A DNA stretch of 12,168 nt from Gammaproteobacteria bacterium. Lineage in GTDB: Bacteria; Pseudomonadota; Gammaproteobacteria; Steroidobacterales; GCA-2729495. The stretch covers positions 1 through 12,168 of the forward strand of contig JAUIEY010000041.1 in assembly GCA_030429685.1 (NCBI GenBank), given 5' to 3'. Shown here piece after piece: positions 6,200 to 12,168 of the stretch. The position numbers and the translations under genes were made by a program. Position 1 is the stretch's first letter. Each line of letters starts with the position of its first letter. The notes under the pieces are model-generated. The model made no database searches and was not told the origin of the DNA. It saw only the letters and a list, made by a program, of their open reading frames with translations.

Positions 6200-7360
6200 A
6201 TGAATACCGGGTCCGGCACGACCGCTGCGGCAGCACCGCTGACCAATGCAGGCAGGGTAGTAATCAAGATTGGCTCGTCGCTGCTCATAGACCGTGCCAG
6301 CGGGCGGCTGAATCGTGCCTGGCTGGAATCTCTGGGCGGCGAGATAAAAGAACTGCTGGCGGCGGGTAAGCAGGTGGTGCTGGTGTCATCGGGCGCGATC
6401 GCGCTGGGCCGCTCTTATCTGGAAATGACCGCCGCTCAGCAGCGGCTGGAAGAGCATCAGGCCGCAGCCGCGGCAGGGCAGGTATTGCTGGCGCATGGCT
6501 ACCAGGAACTGATGGCAGCGCATGGCGTCAAGGTGGCGCAGGTACTGCTGACGCTTGGTGACACCGAGGACCGGCGCCGCTATCTGAATGCGCGCAGCAC
6601 GCTGGCGACGTTGCTCGATCTGGGTGTGCTGCCGGTGGTGAACGAGAATGACACCGTTGCCACCCAGGAGATTCGTTACGGTGACAATGACCGACTGGCA
6701 GCGCGGGTTGCCGAGATGATCAGCGCCGACTGCCTGGTGCTGTTGTCGGACGTGGACGGTTTGTACGATGCCGATCCTACCGCTTCCAGCGCGGCGCAAC
6801 TGATTCCGGTGGTAACGGAGATTACCGCGGATATTGAGGCTGTCGCGGGTGCTGCCCGCACTGACTATGGTTCCGGCGGTATGGCCACCAAGGTAGCGGC
6901 CGCGCGCATCTGCATGTCGGCCGGCTGTGCCACGGTGATAGCCGACGGGCATCACGAGCGGCCGCTGGGGCGTATCACGGGGGGAGCTGCGTGTACCTGG
7001 TTCCTGCCTTCCAGCACACCGCTTGCAGCCCGCAAGCAATGGATCGCCGGTACGCTGACGCCCAGCGGCACGCTGCATATAGATGCCGGGGCGGGAAAAG
7101 CCTTGCTTGAGGGCAGCAGCCTGCTGCCGGTGGGTGTGCAGCGGGTTGAAGGCAACTTTGCCCGCGGTGAGGCGGTCAACATCCTGCTGGACGGCCGCCG
7201 CATTGCTCGCGGCCTGATCGCCTACAACAGCAATGAAGCGGCCCGCATAGCGGGTTGTCACAGCAGTGCCATTGAAGCGGAACTGGGGTATCTCGGCCGC
7301 AAGGAGATAATTCATCGCGATGACCTCGTGCTGCTTGGTAACAACGGTAAAAAGTCATGA
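6200..7360 (+). CDS. proB: Glutamate 5-kinase
   Basis: This 386-residue cytoplasmic kinase phosphorylates glutamate to gamma-glutamyl phosphate, the first and feedback-controlled step of proline synthesis. The amino-acid-kinase domain begins with VVIKIGSSLLID (20-31, Lys23 and the Gly-Ser phosphate loop). It continues with LVSSGAIALGR, the glutamate/proline-binding VVNENDTVA, and DNDRLAARVA with LLSDVDGLYDADP. The nucleotide-site segment GSGGMATKVAAA closes the domain. A C-terminal PUA domain starting near GTLTPSGTLHID completes the enzyme, as in E. coli ProB. The stop overlaps the proA start by the four bases ATGA. No strong Shine-Dalgarno precedes the ATG at 6200. Length and domain order are typical and nothing looks damaged. 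Confidence 0.96.
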   Translation: MNTGSGTTAAAAPLTNAGRVVIKIGSSLLIDRASGRLNRAWLESLGGEIKELLAAGKQVVLVSSGAIALGRSYLEMTAAQQRLEEHQAAAAAGQVLLAHGYQELMAAHGVKVAQVLLTLGDTEDRRRYLNARSTLATLLDLGVLPVVNENDTVATQEIRYGDNDRLAARVAEMISADCLVLLSDVDGLYDADPTASSAAQLIPVVTEITADIEAVAGAARTDYGSGGMATKVAAARICMSAGCATVIADGHHERPLGRITGGAACTWFLPSSTPLAARKQWIAGTLTPSGTLHIDAGAGKALLEGSSLLPVGVQRVEGNFARGEAVNILLDGRRIARGLIAYNSNEAARIAGCHSSAIEAELGYLGRKEIIHRDDLVLLGNNGKKS

Positions 7361-8625
7361 CCGCTAACAATATTCCCGCCATGATGGATGACATGGGGCG
7401 GCGCGCCAAAGCTGCCGCTGCAGCACTCGCACGTTCAAGTGTCGAGCAGCGCGCGGCCGCGCTTGGAGCGGCGGCCGAGGCGATTCTCGCGCACCGGGAC
7501 GACATTCTGGCAGCCAACGCCAGAGACATGCAGGCTGCCGAACAAAAGGGGCTGTCCGGTGCCATGCTCGACCGATTGCTGCTGGACGAGGCGCGGGTTG
7601 CGGCGATGGCGGAGGGTATCCGGCAGATCGCGGCCCTGCCGAATCCGCTGGGCCGGGTTACGGCGGAATGGGAACGTCCGAACGGTCTGCTGATTCAGCG
7701 GGTCGCGGTGCCCCTCGGCGTTATCGGCATTATTTATGAGAGCCGTCCCAACGTGACGGCTGATGCCGGTGCGTTGTGCCTGAAGTCGGGCAACGCGGTA
7801 ATCCTGCGCGGCGGCTCGGAGAGTTTTCACAGCAGCAGTGCCATTCGCGATTGCATGATCGAGGGTTTGCAGGCGGCCGGTTTGACCGGCGATGCGATCC
7901 AGATGGTCCCGACCACTGATCGCGCAGCCGTTGGCTACCTGCTGTCCGGCATGCCGAACTATGTGGACGTGATTGTGCCCCGCGGCGGCAAGAACCTGAT
8001 CGCGCGCGTGCAGAACGACGCCCGGGTGCCGGTTATCGGTCACCTGGAAGGCATTTGTCATGTATACGTGCATGCGTCGGCTGATGTCGACACGGCGCGC
8101 GACATTGTGCTCAACGCGAAAATGCGCCGTACCGGCATTTGCGGCGCGGCCGAGACATTATTAATAGACGCGGCCTGTCTCGACACGCACTGGCGTCCCG
8201 TGGCAGATGCATTGATCGACGCGGGTTGCGAAATTCGTGGTGATGCGCGTATCTGCGCCCTGGATGAACGTGCCGTTGCGGCGTCTGAGGCTGACTGGGA
8301 TACCGAATATCTTGACGCAATTATTGCGGCGCGGGCGGTGGATGGCATTGACGCCGCCATTGCGCATATAGCGGCGCACGGGTCCGGTCATACCGAGGCG
8401 ATAATTGCCGAAGATCAGCAGGCCGTGGAGCAGTTTTTTCACGATCTCGACAGCGCCATCCTGCTGCACAACGCATCTACCCAGTTCGCTGACGGCGGTG
8501 AATTCGGCATGGGCGCGGAGATTGGCATTGCGACCGGAAAAATTCACGCGCGCGGCCCGGTTGGTGCAGAGCAGCTAACCAGTTACAAGTACGTGGTGCG
8601 GGGCAGCGGGCAAACCCGCCCCTGA
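7357..8625 (+). CDS. proA: Glutamate-5-semialdehyde dehydrogenase (gamma-glutamyl phosphate reductase)
   Basis: This 422-residue NADPH-dependent enzyme of the aldehyde-dehydrogenase superfamily reduces gamma-glutamyl phosphate to glutamate semialdehyde, the second proline step. Family landmarks are VPLGVIGIIYESRPNVTADA (118-137), the cofactor-site segment LKSGNAVILRGGSES, and VPRGGKNLI. The catalytic cysteine segment is RRTGICGAAETLL with Cys262. The C-terminal FGMGAEIGIATGKIHARGPVG is present as in characterised ProA proteins. The start at 7357 overlaps the proB stop as ATGA, which implies translational coupling and suits the transfer of the labile phosphate intermediate between the two enzymes. 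It is the last gene of the ilvH-proB-proA run and is followed by a strong terminator about 60 bases on. Confidence 0.96.
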   Translation: MTANNIPAMMDDMGRRAKAAAAALARSSVEQRAAALGAAAEAILAHRDDILAANARDMQAAEQKGLSGAMLDRLLLDEARVAAMAEGIRQIAALPNPLGRVTAEWERPNGLLIQRVAVPLGVIGIIYESRPNVTADAGALCLKSGNAVILRGGSESFHSSSAIRDCMIEGLQAAGLTGDAIQMVPTTDRAAVGYLLSGMPNYVDVIVPRGGKNLIARVQNDARVPVIGHLEGICHVYVHASADVDTARDIVLNAKMRRTGICGAAETLLIDAACLDTHWRPVADALIDAGCEIRGDARICALDERAVAASEADWDTEYLDAIIAARAVDGIDAAIAHIAAHGSGHTEAIIAEDQQAVEQFFHDLDSAILLHNASTQFADGGEFGMGAEIGIATGKIHARGPVGAEQLTSYKYVVRGSGQTRP

Positions 8626-8628
8626 TTG

Positions 8629-8687
8629 GGTATACTGCCGGCAAATCAGTTTATACCGGGCAATGCGGGGGAAGCCGCATAGCACGA
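8629..8687 (+). other. Structured 3' untranslated region after proA (two hairpins), possible small RNA
   Basis: Between the proA stop and the terminator lie two more inverted repeats. GGTATA (8629-8634) pairs with TATACC (8652-8657), and the helix can extend through CTG/CAG with a two-base bulge. ATGCGG (8663-8668) pairs with CCGCAT (8675-8680) around the loop GGGAAG, extendable by GC/GC beyond an A-A mismatch. With the terminator hairpin this makes three consecutive stem-loops in about 85 bases. TATACT at 8631 could be a -10 box, but no -35 box stands at the right distance. Confidence 0.35.
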
Positions 8688-8713
8688 AACGCGGCCAAGG
8701 CCGCGTTTTTTTT
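8688..8713 (+). terminator. Rho-independent terminator of the ilvH-proB-proA run
   Basis: AACGCGGCC (8688-8696) and GGCCGCGTT (8699-8707) form a perfect GC-rich stem, closed in practice by the four-base loop CAAG, and run directly into eight T bases (8706-8713). This is a textbook intrinsic terminator. It lies about 60 bases after the proA stop and 17 bases before the convergent receptor gene ends. On the - strand only a short T stretch follows the stem, so it may work weakly for the receptor gene. Confidence 0.92.
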
Positions 8714-8730
8714 GCGTTGGTTGGGGCGTT

Positions 8731-10824
8731 TCAGCGCTGCCAACTGAGGCTGACGTAGACTTCGCGTGGGTGGCCCGGAAAATAGCGGTAGACCGGCGGC
8801 GCCGTCACCGACAGCAAGTCAGCGCGGTCGGCATATAGTTCATCGGTCAGATTATTGATCCGCATAGCGGCGGACCAGCGTTTGCTGAACTGCCAGTTGA
8901 GCCGCAGGTTTAACAGATGGTGGCCCTCATAGCGGGCGGTATTGGCCGCATCCAGAAAATACCCATCCGTATGGGTCCATTCCAGTTCGCCCGTAAAGCG
9001 GTTGCCGGTATAGCCGATGCGGGCGCTGCCGAGCAGTTCCGGAGCGGTATCCACTGCATTGCCTGTAACGATGGTTTCGCCCTGATCCGCCGCGCTGTCA
9101 AAGCGATATTCCTGCCGGCTGAAGCTGCCCGCCAGTGCTGCATAAAACCGGTCGTTCAGTTGCAGGTCAATGCTGACTTCCACACCGCTGTGTTCGGTTT
9201 TGCCGTTGCTGACATTGAAATCGGCCGCGTCACGAAAAATAAAATGGCGTTTGCGCATTAGGTATGCGACTGCTTCCAGGCGAATATTGCCGTCCTGATG
9301 ACGGATGCCGGCTTCCAGCGCATCCACGGTTTCGCTGTCGATCTCGGCAACGGTCTGACTGCGCTGCAGTCGATACAGTTCGGTAGCCTGCGGGGCGCGA
9401 AAGCCGCGTGTCAGATTGGCGAAACCAATGGTTTTCGGGTCAAAGCGATACAGCACACCAACATTGGGCGCAATGTTAAAAAAAGCATCGCTGCGATCGG
9501 CGGGCCGGTTGTACTGGCAGCCGCCGAAACCGCAGGGTGTGCCGTCGTCCCGTGTATTGCCGCTCAGCATATTGTTGTCGTAGCGGTAACGGAGATACTC
9601 CATACGGGCACCGGATTGCAGCTCCCAACGTTGCTTCAATGGCACGCGCAAGGCTGCAAATGCGCCAAGCTGATAGCCGAACACATCGTAGTCGTAGTGT
9701 TTGCCAACCGGGCGTGTTGCAATCAGAAAGGCACTGCCCGTGGCCGGTTCTGCCTGGGTTTCGCGCAAATAGCCATGCACGAGTTCAGCGTCCGCGCCGA
9801 GCGTGAGTTGCATGCCGTCGGCAAAACCGCGCTTGCTACTGAACATCAGGCCGCCGCTGGTCTGGCCGTTTTCTTCCAGTGGCTGGCCGGGCAGAAAATG
9901 CTGCAGAAATTCCATTTCTGAATTGCGCAGATAGGCCCGGTATTCCTGCTGCCAGGAGCCGCCGGCAGCCGGTTGCCAGACAGCGGCGAGGCGCCGGCTG
10001 CCGGCTTCGCGAAAAGCCTCCGGGTTGGGATTGCCAAACCGCGTCGCGGTATTTTTGTAGGCCTGGAAGCCCGTGATATAGCCGGCGGTTTCCTGATCCA
10101 GTTCCGACAGGCTGGCGCTTACCTGCAACACGCCCCCCGCAAGATTGCGGCGGTTTTTCACGAATGCCTTGACCTGTTCGTAACCGGACTCATCCCGATA
10201 ACCGCCGTCATGGTCGAGCAATATGCCCGCACTGGTTGCGCCTGTTGCAGTCGCATCGTCCCAGCGGATGCGGCTGCGGGCAAAGCTGTGCGAGCCGGTC
10301 TCAAGGCTCGCGGCGAAGCCTGTGTCGCCCGGCGTTGGCAGCAGGATGTTGATGGTGCCGTGCAGTCCGTTGGAGCCGAAGTAGGCGTTAGTCGGGCCCC
10401 GCAGCACTTCGACCGCACTGGCCAGTTCAGTCGGCACTTCAAACAACTGGTTGACGTTACAAAAACCGGCTGGCCGGGTCGGGATGCCATCTTCGAGTAC
10501 CAGAAAAGCGCCGCAGGAGCCGGCGCCGGTCAGCACCGGTGAGCGGATAGCAGTCAGCTGTTCCTGACCGCTGTTGCGATTTATCCAGGTACCCGGAACC
10601 TGCACGCTGATTTCATAGGGATGTAATGCGGAGACCAGGTCCAGAGCATCGCCGTCAATACGCGACAGGTTGGCGGCAACATTCATTGCAGACTCGTTGC
10701 CACGTGATGCAGTCACCACTACGACATCGGTCGGACCGGCAGCCGCGGCTGCGCAAACCGGTACAGCAAGGTGCAACCAGGTGAAAGCAAGCAGCCCCGT
10801 AGCCCAGGGTGTGTTTTCAGTCAT
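8731..10824 (-). CDS. TonB-dependent outer-membrane receptor
   Basis: This 697-residue protein is a complete TonB-dependent receptor that would import a scarce ligand (siderophore, vitamin, metal chelate or similar) across the outer membrane using TonB/ExbBD energy. A hydrophobic leader (about 8-29, ending in an Ala run) is followed by a TonB-box-like DVVVVTASRG (33-42). The plug domain includes VLRGPTNAYFGSNGLHGTINI (140-160). The rest is the beta-barrel, with RGFRAPQATELYRLQ (473-487) and a C-terminal NNLTDELYADRADLL region. Cysteines 104/122 in the plug and 431/436 in a predicted loop (CGFGGC) suggest disulfides. The leader has no Lys or Arg before its hydrophobic core, yet a TGA lies nine bases upstream in frame, so no earlier start is possible. 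The C-terminus ends WQR, not in Phe. Its start is about 20 bases from the divergent ATPase gene. The ligand is unknown. Confidence 0.92.
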   Translation of the reverse strand: MTENTPWATGLLAFTWLHLAVPVCAAAAAGPTDVVVVTASRGNESAMNVAANLSRIDGDALDLVSALHPYEISVQVPGTWINRNSGQEQLTAIRSPVLTGAGSCGAFLVLEDGIPTRPAGFCNVNQLFEVPTELASAVEVLRGPTNAYFGSNGLHGTINILLPTPGDTGFAASLETGSHSFARSRIRWDDATATGATSAGILLDHDGGYRDESGYEQVKAFVKNRRNLAGGVLQVSASLSELDQETAGYITGFQAYKNTATRFGNPNPEAFREAGSRRLAAVWQPAAGGSWQQEYRAYLRNSEMEFLQHFLPGQPLEENGQTSGGLMFSSKRGFADGMQLTLGADAELVHGYLRETQAEPATGSAFLIATRPVGKHYDYDVFGYQLGAFAALRVPLKQRWELQSGARMEYLRYRYDNNMLSGNTRDDGTPCGFGGCQYNRPADRSDAFFNIAPNVGVLYRFDPKTIGFANLTRGFRAPQATELYRLQRSQTVAEIDSETVDALEAGIRHQDGNIRLEAVAYLMRKRHFIFRDAADFNVSNGKTEHSGVEVSIDLQLNDRFYAALAGSFSRQEYRFDSAADQGETIVTGNAVDTAPELLGSARIGYTGNRFTGELEWTHTDGYFLDAANTARYEGHHLLNLRLNWQFSKRWSAAMRINNLTDELYADRADLLSVTAPPVYRYFPGHPREVYVSLSWQR

Positions 10825-10844
10825 ATTTAGTCAAACTTACGCTG

Positions 10845-12168
10845 GTGACGAGCGAGCAACAACGAGATCCCAAATTTTACGCGGTTGGCGGGGCTATTCA
10901 GCCCGGTCGCGAGTGCTATTTGCAGCGCATGGCCGATGCCGAACTCTACCGCCGCGTGACAGAAGGCGAATACTGCCATGTGCTGGCTCAACCGCAAGCC
11001 GGAAAAACCAGTCTGGTTGCATCCACGGCGGCAAGATTGCGCTCGCAGGAAATCGGCGTGGCGGTCGTCGATCTGGATCGCATCAGCAAGGAAGATCTGT
11101 CGGAGAATGCCGGGCGCTGGTACTACAGTATTGTGTATCGGATTGCCCGCGACCTGCGTATCAAGGCCGATTTACAAAACTGGTGGGCCGAGCGCGGCGG
11201 ACTGACCAACCTGCAGCGTCTGCGGGAGTTCTTCCAGGAGATCGTGCTGCAGGAAACTGATCAACCGGTGGTGATTTTTTTTGATCGCCTGGAAGTCACC
11301 AGTGCTGAGCCGGTGGCACAGGATCTGTTTGACACCATACGAGCCTGTCACGACGCTCGCGCCACGGCAGCGGATTTCAATCGTTTGGTCTTCGTCATGC
11401 TGGCCGCTGCGCCGGCGAACGAGCTGGTCGGCGCGCTGCAGGGTTCGGCCTTCGAGGTTTCGACAGCTGTGCAGCTGGATGATTTCAGTCCGCAGGAAAT
11501 GGCGGGTCTGGTCAACGGTCTGGGGCCGTTCAGCGGTGATCCGGAAGCGATTATCAGCCGGGTCTGGAACTGGACCCGTGGCCATCCTTATCTTAGTCAG
11601 AAAGTTTTCCGTGGTCTGGCCCGCCGCGACGATGCCGACATTACCGTTGCCGCGGTTGATGAACTGGTGCAGCGGCAGTTCAGGTCGCCGACGACTTTAG
11701 TTAATGAACCGCATGTCTCGGCAATAGCGGAACGCCTGCTGCGCGATGATACCGGCCGCACCGCCCGGCTGAATCTATACGGGCGGGTGCGCAAGGGTGT
11801 GGAAGTGACCTTTGATCCGGCTTCCGAGGCGCAGCATGAACTGCTGACAGCCGGCGTGGTGACAGTCAGTCAGGCCGGCGAATTGCGGGTGCGCAATGAA
11901 ATTTATGCGACGGTTTTCAGCACCCGCTGGGCAAACCAGAATTTGCCTTTCGGCAGCCGCGGGATAGCTGTTGCAGTTGCGGTGCTGGCGTTGCTGGTGG
12001 CGGTGCTGGTGTTGCTCGTCTGCACCATCGAGTCCATCCAGGCAATGGTATTCAGCAGCCGGCAGCAGGAGCGGATAACGGTGACGCCGGATCCGAAGTA
12101 CCGCTTTGTCTACCATCGGGCAGACCGCACCTATTCCATCGAAGGCGAGATCGACTTCGGCATCACGC
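10845..12168 (+). CDS. AAA-like (STAND-type) P-loop NTPase with one transmembrane helix, partial at window end
   Basis: An open frame runs from about 10845 off the right edge (441 codons). It resembles bacterial AAA-like domain proteins of the AAA_35 type, which are often N-terminal modules of larger signalling or conflict-type proteins. The N-terminus KFYAVGGAIQPGRECYLQR is followed by the P-loop AQPQAGKTSLV (Gly53-Lys54-Thr55). A Walker B-like VVIFFDRLE has Asp147. The helical part carries RGHPYLSQKVF, and then a winged-helix-like stretch ends RVRNEIYATVFSTRW. A very hydrophobic segment at about 373-396 is one membrane helix. It is followed by the beginning of a further domain (KYRFVYHRADRTYSIEGEID). 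The GTG at 10845 is chosen because it precedes the conserved N-terminus. No Shine-Dalgarno is visible. The ATG at 10929 would remove conserved residues. The C-terminal effector or sensor part lies outside the window, so function is unknown. Confidence 0.8.
   Translation, partial: MTSEQQRDPKFYAVGGAIQPGRECYLQRMADAELYRRVTEGEYCHVLAQPQAGKTSLVASTAARLRSQEIGVAVVDLDRISKEDLSENAGRWYYSIVYRIARDLRIKADLQNWWAERGGLTNLQRLREFFQEIVLQETDQPVVIFFDRLEVTSAEPVAQDLFDTIRACHDARATAADFNRLVFVMLAAAPANELVGALQGSAFEVSTAVQLDDFSPQEMAGLVNGLGPFSGDPEAIISRVWNWTRGHPYLSQKVFRGLARRDDADITVAAVDELVQRQFRSPTTLVNEPHVSAIAERLLRDDTGRTARLNLYGRVRKGVEVTFDPASEAQHELLTAGVVTVSQAGELRVRNEIYATVFSTRWANQNLPFGSRGIAVAVAVLALLVAVLVLLVCTIESIQAMVFSSRQQERITVTPDPKYRFVYHRADRTYSIEGEIDFGIT

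Noticed and set aside
6386..7315. Long open frame on the - strand opposite proB
   Set aside because: It lies wholly within proB, shows no recognisable domain and has the composition expected of an antisense frame in GC-rich coding DNA.
10670..11260. Open frame on the + strand across the receptor start and the ATPase gene
   Set aside because: It is out of frame with the P-loop protein, which has clear family motifs in another frame, and its translation has no recognisable feature.
11960..12035. Repetitive GTGCTGGTG-like stretch as a tandem repeat or slippage site
   Set aside because: The apparent repeat is explained by Val, Leu and Ala codons of the transmembrane helix; units are irregular and not exact.

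Overview
The window looks like a chromosomal segment of a GC-rich proteobacterium, most likely a gammaproteobacterium. The evidence is a FadD-type acyl-CoA ligase, stand-alone pterin dehydratase, IlvH, ProB with a PUA domain, ProA and a TonB-dependent outer-membrane receptor, which together imply a Gram-negative envelope. I cannot name a genus. Gene density is very high, there is no intergenic stretch over about 200 bases, and I see no tRNA, rRNA, CRISPR array or insertion sequence.

Left part (1-3161): the C-terminal end of a long-chain acyl-CoA synthetase (fadD-like, + strand) enters from the left and is interrupted by an in-frame TAG. Facing it on the - strand is a three-gene run: an MFS transporter, a MaoC-like hydratase whose ribosome binding site overlaps the transporter stop codon, and a crotonase-family protein. 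The set suggests acyl-CoA metabolism coupled to transport, but the crotonase lacks both canonical catalytic glutamates, so its reaction is open.

Middle part (3162-8713): a pterin-4a-carbinolamine dehydratase (+) diverges from the MFS run and converges on the acetolactate synthase large subunit (-). The small subunit (ilvH, +) is divergent from the large subunit instead of following it in an operon. ilvH is followed closely by proB and proA (16-nt gap, then a 4-base ATGA overlap). Branched-chain amino acid and proline synthesis therefore appear to share one transcription unit. It ends in a structured 3' region and a strong intrinsic terminator.

Right part (8714-12168): a complete TonB-dependent receptor (-) starts only about 20 bases from an oppositely oriented large gene (+) that runs off the window. 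That gene encodes an AAA-like/STAND-type P-loop NTPase followed by one transmembrane helix and the start of a further domain. It is the least ordinary gene here, and its function is not determined by the visible part.
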